10,370 nt of DNA from assembly GCA_017616575.1 (NCBI GenBank), contig JAFZXW010000134.1, positions 1-10,370 on the forward strand, given 5' to 3'. Shown here one piece after another: positions 1-5,968 of this stretch; the first letter of the stretch is position 1, and each line of letters begins with the position of its first letter. Position numbers and translations under genes: made by a program. This DNA comes from Candidatus Methanomethylophilaceae archaeon. GTDB taxonomy: Archaea > Thermoplasmatota > Thermoplasmata > Methanomassiliicoccales > Methanomethylophilaceae. Under the pieces are notes generated by a model. That model did no database searches. It had not been told where the DNA came from and saw only the letters and a program-made list of their open reading frames with translations.

Positions 1-2
1 AC

Positions 3-545
3 CAGGTCGTCGACGTGGACTACTACGTTCCCGGATGCCCTCCACAGCAGGAGACCATCAGCCAGATGCTGAAAGCCGTCGCCGACTTCGCGTACGCCGG
101 AGTGGCTCTGCCCCCCAAGGGAACCACCATCGGGATCACCACCAAGACCCTGTGCGACGAGTGCCCCAGGAAGAAGGCCAACGCCAGGATCACCGAGTTC
201 CTCGACCCCTACCAGGTCAACGTCAAGGACGGCATCTGCCTGATGGACCAGGGCATCCTGTGCCTCGGGCCCTCCACCATCGGAGGGTGCGGAGCCAAGT
301 GCACCAAGGTTGGCCAGCCCTGCCGCGGATGCTACGGGCCCACCGCCGAGGTCCAGGAGCAGGGGGCGAGCATGTTCACCGCAGTCGCCTCGCTTCTCCC
401 CATCCTCGACGACGACCCCGTCTGCGACGAGGAGAAGATCATCAAGATCGTGAGCGAGATCAAGGACCCGCTCGGGTACTTCTACGCCTTTACCATGGGC
501 AAGGCCCTCATCAAGAAGGCCGTCAAAGAGACGGGAGGTCAGTAA
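3..545 (+). CDS. mvhG: F420-non-reducing hydrogenase small subunit (MvhG), 5' partial
   Basis: The gene enters from the left edge; the frame is open from position 3 with no start in view, so the N-terminus is missing. This is the iron-sulfur small subunit of a cytoplasmic [NiFe]-hydrogenase, which carries electrons from the active site in MvhA through [4Fe-4S] clusters to MvhD and on to heterodisulfide reductase HdrABC (family knowledge). Visible evidence is the PGCPP motif near the left edge followed by many conserved cysteines: LCDEC, a CGAKC segment and CRGC, the usual cluster ligands. The C-terminus has no twin-arginine or membrane anchor, consistent with a soluble Mvh/Frh-type enzyme. 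It ends with TAA at 543-545 directly abutting the mvhA ATG at 546, so the two are co-transcribed. FrhG is the main alternative; pairing with the following MvhA-like subunit favours Mvh. Confidence 0.9.
   Translation, partial: QVVDVDYYVPGCPPQQETISQMLKAVADFAYAGVALPPKGTTIGITTKTLCDECPRKKANARITEFLDPYQVNVKDGICLMDQGILCLGPSTIGGCGAKCTKVGQPCRGCYGPTAEVQEQGASMFTAVASLLPILDDDPVCDEEKIIKIVSEIKDPLGYFYAFTMGKALIKKAVKETGGQ
534..539 (+). promoter_or_regulatory. Shine-Dalgarno of mvhA inside the mvhG 3' end
   Basis: GGAGGT lies 6 nt before the mvhA ATG and inside the last codons of mvhG. It fixes the mvhA start and implies coupled translation of the two subunits. Confidence 0.7.
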
Positions 546-2063
546 ATGGCAGCACCTATCATTTGGGACGATAAGAAGAAAGTCAACAGCAACCGCGTGA
601 CCGTGGATCCGATCACCCGTCTCGAGGGGCACGGGAAAATCGAGATCTTCCTCGACGACAAGGGAGACGTCATCAACGCCTACTGGCAGGTCCCCGAGCT
701 CAGAGGGTTCGAGAGATTCTGCATCGGAAGGAGGGTCACCGAGCTCAACCAGATCACCGCCAGGCTCTGCGGGGTCTGCCCCGGGGCGCACCACCTGGCC
801 TCCACCAAGGCCATAGACGGGTGCTTCAACGCCAAGCCCACCCCGACCGCCTACCACGTGAGGGACACGTTCTACAACGCGCACTTCGTGCACAGCCACA
901 TAGCGCACTTCTACGCCCTGGCCGCGCCCGACTTCGTGTGCGGCCCCGCCGCCCCCGCCGCCGAGAGGAACGTCCTCGGAGTCGTCGGACGCGTCGGGCT
1001 GGAACTCGGAGGGGCCGTCCTCAAAGCCCGCGCCGAGGCCCAGGAGATCCAGAGCATCATCGGAGGAAAAGCCACCCACCCCGTCATGGGGGTCGCCGGC
1101 GGAGTCACCAAGTCCGTCACCGAGGAGGAGAGGCAGAAGATGGTCGCGAACGCCAAGGACATGCTGGAGTTCGCCAAGACCTCCGTGAAGGTCTTCAAGG
1201 ACGTCGTGTACGCCAACAAGGAGTACATGGACATCGTCCTGAACCCCGACCTCTACTACCACGAGACGTACCACATGGGGATGGTCAACTCCAAGAAGCA
1301 GTTCGAGATCCACGACGGGCCCATAAGGGTGGTCGACCAGAAGGGCAAGGAGCACGACCTCTACGACCCCAAGGACTACCTCGACCACATCGCCGAGGCC
1401 GACGAGCCCTGGTCCTACGAGAAGTTCCCCTACCTGAGGAAGCCCGGGTACAAGGGGCTCGTCGACGGGCCGGACAGCGGCCTGTACAGGGCCACCCCGC
1501 TCTCCAGGCTGAACACCGCCCTGGAGATGCCCACCCCCCTCGCCCAGGACGCCCTGGTCGAGTACCGCGGCATCCTCAAGGACGCCGGAGTCGAGGGGCC
1601 CTGCCAGCACACCCTGGTCACCCACTGGGCCAGGATCATCGAGCTGCTGTGCTGCGCCGAGAAGTGCCTGCAGGACTGCGAGGACAAGGACGCCTTCAAG
1701 GGCGACATCAAGCAGACCGACCTGGTCCCCGGCGGACGCGGAGTCGGATGCGTCGAGGCCCCCCGCGGAACCCTTACCCACGACTACACCTGCGACGAGA
1801 ACGGAATCGTCACCGCCTGCAACCTGGTCGTCGGCACCACCAACAACAACGGGCCCATCTGCATGGACGTCGCCAAGGTCGCCAAAGCGCTCATCCACAA
1901 CTTCGAGGTCTCCCCCGGACTCCTCAACATGTGCGAGATGGCGTTCAGGGCCTACGACCCCTGCAACTCCTGCGCTACCCACAGCCTGCCCGGCCAGATG
2001 CCTCTGACCGCAGTCCTCAGGAACGCCGACGGATCCGTCTACGACACCGTCACCCGCAACTGA
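546..2063 (+). CDS. mvhA: F420-non-reducing hydrogenase large (catalytic) subunit MvhA
   Basis: This subunit holds the NiFe active site that splits H2; with MvhG and MvhD it feeds electrons to HdrABC for heterodisulfide reduction and ferredoxin reduction (family knowledge). The 505-residue protein starts with the conserved RLEGHG segment (Glu27). Its N-terminal metal motif is RLCGVCPGAH (Cys75, Cys78), and the C-terminal motif is DPCNSCATH (Cys473, Cys476, His479). The four cysteines are the Ni/Fe ligands, all Cys and no selenocysteine. Twenty-six residues follow His479; family knowledge says a maturation endopeptidase removes this tail after Ni insertion. The ATG start is supported by a Shine-Dalgarno GGAGGT at 534-539, inside the end of mvhG, 6 nt upstream. 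It ends with TGA. The length is slightly above the usual 470 or so residues, but every hallmark motif is intact. Confidence 0.93.
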   Translation: MAAPIIWDDKKKVNSNRVTVDPITRLEGHGKIEIFLDDKGDVINAYWQVPELRGFERFCIGRRVTELNQITARLCGVCPGAHHLASTKAIDGCFNAKPTPTAYHVRDTFYNAHFVHSHIAHFYALAAPDFVCGPAAPAAERNVLGVVGRVGLELGGAVLKARAEAQEIQSIIGGKATHPVMGVAGGVTKSVTEEERQKMVANAKDMLEFAKTSVKVFKDVVYANKEYMDIVLNPDLYYHETYHMGMVNSKKQFEIHDGPIRVVDQKGKEHDLYDPKDYLDHIAEADEPWSYEKFPYLRKPGYKGLVDGPDSGLYRATPLSRLNTALEMPTPLAQDALVEYRGILKDAGVEGPCQHTLVTHWARIIELLCCAEKCLQDCEDKDAFKGDIKQTDLVPGGRGVGCVEAPRGTLTHDYTCDENGIVTACNLVVGTTNNNGPICMDVAKVAKALIHNFEVSPGLLNMCEMAFRAYDPCNSCATHSLPGQMPLTAVLRNADGSVYDTVTRN

Positions 2064-2073
2064 GCGGAAAAAC

Positions 2074-2149
2074 GAGGGGGAAACCCCTCATCTTATATCA
2101 AACCCTTTTCCTTCTCTGAAAATCGATGATTTCCGACTGTTTTTTCTTT
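2074..2149 (+). terminator. Hairpin plus T-rich tract after mvhA
   Basis: Ten bases after the mvhA stop is a perfect 6-bp hairpin: GAGGGG (2074-2079), a 4-nt GAAA loop, CCCCTC (2084-2089). It is followed by a pyrimidine-rich stretch and a T6-C-T3 tract at 2140-2149. Archaeal transcription ends mainly at T-tracts, so this is the likely end of the mvh transcript. The 157-nt gap 2064-2220 holds no gene that I can see. It also contains the AT-rich palindrome TATCCGGATA around 2176-2186 and is the convergent boundary with the minus-strand operon. Confidence 0.55.
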
Positions 2150-2220
2150 AACAGAGATAATACATATCGGATTATCCGGATATAAGAAGGACAGGTTTTT
2201 CCAGTGGAAACATAGGGGGG

Positions 2221-2964
2221 TCAGTCAACCATGAGGTCCGAGCGCCTCCCCAGGTCCACGCCGTCGAGGAGGTACAGCCTGGAGCCGTCCAGGTCCACCA
2301 GTCCGCTTCCCAGGATCGGGCCTATGGGCTCCGTGGAGGCCGAATTCATCGGGGACCCGCCCAGCATCCTGTTGAACGCGGGCACGACCACGAAAGACTC
2401 AGGCAGCTCCGGATAGGCGTCGTTGCTTTCGACGGCGAACCTCCCACGGACCCAGCATGGCTCGATGGTGACCTTCCCCACCCCGTCCACGAACATCGCA
2501 GCGGGATGGTTATGGGCCATCACCAGCGTCCTGCAGGCCATGACGCGCTTGGACGGCCAGCTGTGCCCGTGGGCCATCCCGACGTCGCCTATGCGCATGC
2601 CGGTGGCCGGATGCAGCCTGACCCTCCCCGGAAGGAAGGCCTCTATGCCGACGTCGTGGTTGCCCTTGACCACGTCGATCTCGTCGAAACGGTCGAACAG
2701 ACTCTCGAAGAACCCGGGGATCTCGGAGTACTCCTGCTTGGAAGTCCCTGGGACGGAATCCTTCACGTCCCCCAGGACCACCAGCCTGCCCACGCCGTCG
2801 CCGGCGGATTCCATGGCGGACTTCAGCATCTCGCCGGTGCGGGAGACCAGATGGTAACCTTTGGAACGCATATGGGACTCCACGCCTATGTGCAGGTCGG
2901 CTATGACAAGGCAGTCGTCGACGGTCAGCGCCGGGACGCCGTGGACCGGCTGGATAAAGGTCAT
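2221..2964 (-). CDS. Metallophosphoesterase, COG1407/TIGR00024-like
   Basis: A 247-residue calcineurin-like phosphoesterase. All five metal/catalytic blocks are visible in order: ADLHIG (Asp23, His25), LGDVKD (Asp66), KGNHD (Asn102, His103), AHGHSWP (His132, His134) and MAHNHP (His151, His153). This arrangement, with AHGH and AHNHP close together, is typical of the archaeal/bacterial family related to the Icc and SbcD proteins; its physiological substrate is unknown to me. The start at 2964 was chosen over the longer open frame to 3066 because it precedes conserved sequence and its ATG forms an ATGA overlap with the stop of the upstream nnr gene. The extra upstream residues are arginine/histidine-rich out-of-frame reading of nnr. 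It is the last gene of the srp19-nnr-phosphoesterase operon and ends with TGA. Confidence 0.85.
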   Translation of the reverse strand: MTFIQPVHGVPALTVDDCLVIADLHIGVESHMRSKGYHLVSRTGEMLKSAMESAGDGVGRLVVLGDVKDSVPGTSKQEYSEIPGFFESLFDRFDEIDVVKGNHDVGIEAFLPGRVRLHPATGMRIGDVGMAHGHSWPSKRVMACRTLVMAHNHPAAMFVDGVGKVTIEPCWVRGRFAVESNDAYPELPESFVVVPAFNRMLGGSPMNSASTEPIGPILGSGLVDLDGSRLYLLDGVDLGRRSDLMVD

Positions 2965-4349
2965 CGCAACCCGTTCCGGAGGACCGTAGGGATGCTGTCG
3001 ATGACGTCGGTGGCGATGAGGCCGAACGACCTGGTCTCGAAAGCCTCCTCCCCCGCCTTCCCGCATATGTACGCAGCGAGGCAGGCTGCATCGAAAGCGC
3101 CCATGCCCTTGGCCAGAAGCCCTGCGGTCGCGCCGGCGAGGACGTCGCCCGTGCCGGCCCCGGTCATCGCCGGGGTCCCCGACGAGTTCACCCTAGTCCT
3201 GGACCCGTCCGTAACGACGTCGTCCTTCCCTTTCAAAAGTATCACGGCGTTCATGGCGGACGCCGTCTCCTCCGGGCTTCTCCCCTCCGAGATCCTCGCG
3301 AACTCCCTCGCATGAGGCGTCAGGACCGTAGGGGCCTTCCTCTCCAAACCTTTGGCCGCGGCGATGGCGTCCGCGTCGACGACCGTCGGCCTGCTGCATC
3401 CACGAATAAACCTTGTGGCCGCTTCGACAGTCTCTTCCGATGCACCAAGACCGGGGCCGATAAGGACGGCGTCGTATCCGAGGGACTCCTCCAGCAGCAT
3501 GTCCACGCTCTTGTCGTCAAGATGGTCGCCGGGAAGCCTGGTGGCCATCAGGACCGGCGACGCGGCGGCCACCTCCCTGTACGACGACTCCGGGGTGAAC
3601 ACGCGGACTATGTCCGTCCCTATGCGCAGGGCGCTCATGGCCGACATGGCGGGAGCGCCGAAATACGGGCCTCCCCCTATTATCATGAGCCTCCCGTTGT
3701 TCCCCTTGTGGCTCGACGGCTTAGGGACTGGGTAACGGATCATGTCCCCCGGCCCGACCTTCCTCCAGGCGTCCTCCGGGATCCCGATGTCGGCCACGAC
3801 GATCTTCCCGCAGCCCTCGTCCATCCCGACCTTGATATCATGGAACGTCACCGTGACGTCAGGCTTGACGGCCGTGGCTGTCCCGAATCCTGACGGCACG
3901 TCCGCGGAGACCACGAAGGCTCCAGACCTGTTCACGTCGTCGATGAAACCGAGGTACGGCTCCCTGACGTCCCCGGACGCCCCCGTGCCTAGCGCGCAGT
4001 CCACCACGACGTCATAGCCCTCGAGGGATGAGGGGCCAGCGTATTCCTCTATGGGGCATTCCAGCACGGAATAGCACTAGCGGGCCTCGTCCGTGCGTAT
4101 GGCCGAGGGCTTCTTCAGAAGCGCGACCTTGGTGCGGGAAGGATCCATCCTCAAGGCTGCGGCGAAACCGTCCCCTCCGTTGTTCCCCGTGCCGCAGACG
4201 AAGACTGCCTTGGAACCGGGGCGCTCCTTCTCCAAGAAATCCGCCAACGCCTTCCCTGCCGCGGCCATGAGAGCCGACACTGGCACCCCGAGGGCGGCGG
4301 AGTTGGCGTCCAAGACACGCGAATCCGTCGGAGTGATCAAGGGAATCAC
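2961..4349 (-). CDS. nnr: Bifunctional NAD(P)H-hydrate epimerase / ADP-dependent NAD(P)H-hydrate dehydratase, interrupted by an in-frame TAG
   Basis: This enzyme repairs hydrated NADH/NADPH: an N-terminal epimerase interconverts R and S forms and a C-terminal ribokinase-like domain dehydrates the S form using ADP. The epimerase motif VCGTGNNGGDG is at residues 51-61 and its DVPSG motif at 150-154. The dehydratase domain starts near 213 with HKGNNGRL and has GPGLG, VVDADA, TPHAREF and GAGTGD (catalytic-type Asp402). The frame is 462 codons long, normal for bifunctional Nnr, with no indel, but codon 91 (4077-4079) is TAG, between the two epimerase motifs. Downstream the same frame resumes at once with family-like sequence. 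The start GTG at 4349-4347 overlaps the srp19 stop as GTGA; the 3' end overlaps the next gene as ATGA. It is either a pyrrolysine-containing protein or a recent nonsense mutant. Family assignment is very sure; the meaning of the TAG is not. Confidence 0.85.
4077..4079 (-). other. In-frame amber codon within nnr (candidate pyrrolysine codon)
   Basis: The minus strand reads ACG GAC GAG GCC CGC TAG TGC TAT TCC GTG. The frame before (RTDEAR) and after (CYSVLECPIEEY) is the same, and the homology to Nnr is continuous. A perfect CCCTCGAGGG palindrome lies about 50 nt 3' of the TAG on the transcript (4018-4027). The next possible start after the TAG, GTG at 4067-4065, has no Shine-Dalgarno. A substitution from a sense codon such as GAG or CAG would be one base. 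Confidence 0.6.
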
Positions 4350-4639
4350 TTCTTGTTCTTGACCAGCGTCTCCCCAACCTTGCGGATGAGGACGGTCTTG
4401 CAGACCTTGCCCTTCTCCACCTTCACGCATCCGTGGCCGGCGCGGGGCGCCTTGGGATAGCACTTGGCGTCCAGGACCTCGTACTCCAGATCGAGGATCA
4501 TGGCCGCCTTCGCTATGATATCGAGATTCGGGTCCTCGACGCAGAGCGACTTGGGAAGCCTCCTCCCCTCGGCCCTGGTGCGCTTCACATCGAAATACTC
4601 GGGCCAGAGCGTAATAGCGACGTCCGCATCGTAAGCCAT
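4346..4639 (-). CDS. srp19: Signal recognition particle subunit SRP19
   Basis: SRP19 binds the 7S RNA of the signal recognition particle and promotes loading of SRP54, which targets nascent membrane and secreted proteins. The 97-residue product is of normal archaeal length and is basic. It has the family signature LWPEYFD near residue 11, followed by a KRTRAEGRRLPKSL stretch that contacts the tip of RNA helices 6 and 8, and a KCYPKAPRAGHG segment near residue 60; a lysine-rich tail ends the protein. The ATG at 4639 directly precedes the conserved sequence. It is the first gene of a three-gene operon, its TGA overlapping the GTG start of nnr by 4 nt. A TATA-like box sits about 25 nt upstream, suggesting a very short leader. 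No anomalies were seen. Confidence 0.93.
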   Translation of the reverse strand: MAYDADVAITLWPEYFDVKRTRAEGRRLPKSLCVEDPNLDIIAKAAMILDLEYEVLDAKCYPKAPRAGHGCVKVEKGKVCKTVLIRKVGETLVKNKK

Positions 4640-4661
4640 GGCCTGCCTAATCGGGCGCGGT

Positions 4662-4677
4662 GTAATAAGGCTTTTCC
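4662..4677 (-). promoter_or_regulatory. Putative TATA/BRE region of the srp19 operon
   Basis: On the minus strand the purine-rich GGAAAAG is followed by CCTTATTAC. The AT core is about 23-30 nt from the srp19 ATG, so transcription would start at or just before the start codon. This rests on sequence pattern only. The adjacent inverted repeat GTTCCC/GGGAAC (4681-4686 and 4700-4705, 13-nt loop) lies just upstream and could be an operator or chance. Confidence 0.35.
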
Positions 4678-4716
4678 AGCGTTCCCGCCTGAATCGACAG
4701 GGAACCCATCGCTCTT

Positions 4717-4756
4717 ATCAAGTGAAAATGAGAAAGGCACCATCCCGGAGGATGGT
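4717..4756 (-). terminator. Hairpin terminator of rps8e
   Basis: A perfect 7-bp stem, ACCATCC/GGATGGT (4739-4745 and 4750-4756), with a 4-nt loop lies about 30 nt after the rps8e stop. On the minus strand it is followed by the T-rich CCTTTCTCATTTTC. It separates rps8e from the srp19 operon, which then has its own promoter. Confidence 0.55.
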
Positions 4757-4787
4757 AATGGGTTTGGTCAGATGGAACACTCAGGCT

Positions 4788-5165
4788 TCAAAGAAGAACA
4801 GCGTTGACGGCGCCGTCCTGGCCGGGCCTGGAGGTCACGACCGCGTCACCGGCCTCGGTGGAGATGGTCGCGCCCTTGTTGATGAGGTTACGCTGAACGT
4901 AGTTGGGGTCGGCGGGGTTGGACTTGACCGTCAGGATCTTGACTTTCTTGACGGTGTTGGTCTTCTTGTCGACGACGTTCGCATACTCTGCGCTGAGCAT
5001 TCCAACCTTGACGCTTCCGCCGGCTCCGCGGTACTGCTTGAGGCGCTGTGCACCGATCTTGGTGAAGTGCTTCTCTCTGCCGATCTCGAACTTCCTCTTG
5101 CCCTGAGACGCGACGAGCCTTCCGCCGGTGGGCTTTCTGTTGGATTTACCCTGCCAAAGTGCCAT
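4788..5165 (-). CDS. rps8e: 30S ribosomal protein S8e
   Basis: A 125-residue, strongly basic protein matching the archaeal S8e length. It begins MALWQGKSNRKPTGGRL, the diagnostic start of the family, and continues with a KRKFEIGR segment and the central beta-rich RGAGGSVKVG region near residue 60. It ends with a C-terminal stretch on bound nucleic-acid-type turns (NPADPNYVQRNLI near 95-107). It is a structural component of the small ribosomal subunit in archaea and eukaryotes and has no bacterial counterpart. An ATG also exists in-frame 10 codons upstream (from 5195), but those residues are not S8e-like and would overlap the promoter, so 5165 is preferred. It is monocistronic, with its own TATA box and hairpin terminator, and ends with TGA. 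Confidence 0.95.
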   Translation of the reverse strand: MALWQGKSNRKPTGGRLVASQGKRKFEIGREKHFTKIGAQRLKQYRGAGGSVKVGMLSAEYANVVDKKTNTVKKVKILTVKSNPADPNYVQRNLINKGATISTEAGDAVVTSRPGQDGAVNAVLL

Positions 5166-5195
5166 TGTAATCGAGTCCGCTAAACATGGTGCCAT

Positions 5196-5226
5196 ATTTA
5201 AATCTATCAGTATAGACTTAAATATT
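5196..5226 (-). promoter_or_regulatory. Promoter of rps8e: two AT boxes
   Basis: The palindromic box ATTTAAAT (5196-5203) is 30 nt upstream of the rps8e ATG, the right distance for an archaeal TATA element giving a short leader. A second box, CTTAAATATT on the plus strand (AATATTTAAG on the minus), is at 5217-5226 and may be a second promoter or an upstream element. The region lies in the 73-nt gap after the phosphoesterase stop at 5239. Confidence 0.55.
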
Positions 5227-5238
5227 CGCGATACGCGG

Positions 5239-5877
5239 TCATTTATGCGTCCCGAGGCGCGCGGAGACCTTCCCGCCCTCGATGTCGACCACGGCGAAGC
5301 ATCCGGACTTGGCCGGGCCGGGGTTGACGAAGGTCGTGCCGTTCTCCACGACTATCCCGACGGCCTCGTGGATATGGCCGGACAGCGCCAATATGGGGTG
5401 GTATTCGTCCACGATCTTCTTGATTGCAGGGCTGCCGACGCTGAGCCCGGACGGAATCTGGTCCAGTATCCCGTAAGACGGGGCGTGGGTCATGAGGATC
5501 ATCCCCTCGAAGGCGTTCTTCTTCAAGCCGTCGTAGAGCGCGTCCTCTTCCAGCTCGAAAGGCGTATGGAATATGGTTATGTTGGAGCCTCCGAGCCCCA
5601 CCAGCTTGGTCCCGGCTATGTCGACCGCCTTGCCGTGCATGTCCACCGCCACGCCGGATATTCCCTCAGGCAGGTCCAGCGGGTCGCAGTTCCCCGGGAT
5701 CACATACACCTTGGAACGGATGGCGGACACGATCTCCGCGGCCTCCTCCTTGGTGCCGAAATCGGTGACGTCGCCCAGGAAGAGCACGGCGTCGGCGCCG
5801 CTCCCCTCTATCTCCGCGTTTATCCAGTCCAAAGCGGATTTGTTCTGATGCAGGTCCGAAACGACCAGGAATCTCAT
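5239..5877 (-). CDS. Metallophosphoesterase, COG2129-like (Icc-related)
   Basis: A 212-residue calcineurin-like phosphoesterase with all blocks: VSDLHQN (Asp8, His10), FLGDVTD (Asp36), PGNCD (Asn63, with Cys64 where many families have His), MTHAPSYG and LSGHIHEA. GNCD plus a compact SGHIHE ending is characteristic of small archaeal phosphoesterases related to the Icc protein and MJ0936-like proteins, which act on phosphodiesters; the natural substrate here is not known to me. The ATG at 5877 directly begins the first beta strand (MRFLVVSDLH), so no other start is needed. There is no signal peptide or membrane helix; it should be cytosolic. It stands alone, divergent from gap, with an AT-rich box 25 nt upstream. 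It is not closely similar to the other phosphoesterase in the window. Confidence 0.87.
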   Translation of the reverse strand: MRFLVVSDLHQNKSALDWINAEIEGSGADAVLFLGDVTDFGTKEEAAEIVSAIRSKVYVIPGNCDPLDLPEGISGVAVDMHGKAVDIAGTKLVGLGGSNITIFHTPFELEEDALYDGLKKNAFEGMILMTHAPSYGILDQIPSGLSVGSPAIKKIVDEYHPILALSGHIHEAVGIVVENGTTFVNPGPAKSGCFAVVDIEGGKVSARLGTHK

Positions 5878-5901
5878 GCCCTCGAAATCCGGAAATGCCT
5901 A

Positions 5902-5961
5902 CTTAAAAGTTTGACCGGCCCTTCTTCAATAGGTTATTTTAGTATCGTCGCATTAAAGGAG
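5902..5961. promoter_or_regulatory. Divergent promoter region between the phosphoesterase and gap
   Basis: The 91-nt gap 5878-5968 contains a near-palindromic box, CTTAAAAG (5902-5909), 25 nt upstream of the phosphoesterase ATG on the minus strand. A second box, TTATTTTA (5934-5941), is 27 nt upstream of the gap ATG. The gap start has a good Shine-Dalgarno, AGGAG (5957-5961), 7 nt before ATG 5969. If only the second box served gap, the transcript would begin at or after the Shine-Dalgarno, so the first box may serve both directions. Confidence 0.45.
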
Positions 5962-5968
5962 CAAGGTT

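Noticed and set aside
1977..2060. 26-residue C-terminal extension of MvhA after the DPCNSCATH motif
   Set aside because: This is the normal peptide removed by the maturation protease in [NiFe]-hydrogenases.
821..2119. 432-codon frame inside mvhA
   Set aside because: It is a frame-shifted reading of mvhA, very rich in Arg and Pro, with no family match.
2160..2220. Imperfect AT-rich inverted repeat in the mvhA/phosphoesterase gap as a mobile-element end or operator
   Set aside because: It is short, has no second copy, no target duplication and no nearby transposase; probably a convergent termination region.
2506..3315. 269-codon plus-strand open frame opposite the phosphoesterase and nnr
   Set aside because: It is antisense to well-conserved genes, has no recognisable domain, and is a by-product of high GC codon positions.
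3066..4067. The dehydratase half of nnr as an independent gene starting at GTG 4067
   Set aside because: It would start in the middle of the epimerase domain, without a Shine-Dalgarno, 9 nt after the TAG in the same frame; it is better treated as part of one gene.
5683..5694. GNCD instead of GNHD in the COG2129-like phosphoesterase
   Set aside because: I recall GNCD as usual for this archaeal subfamily, so it is not a defect.
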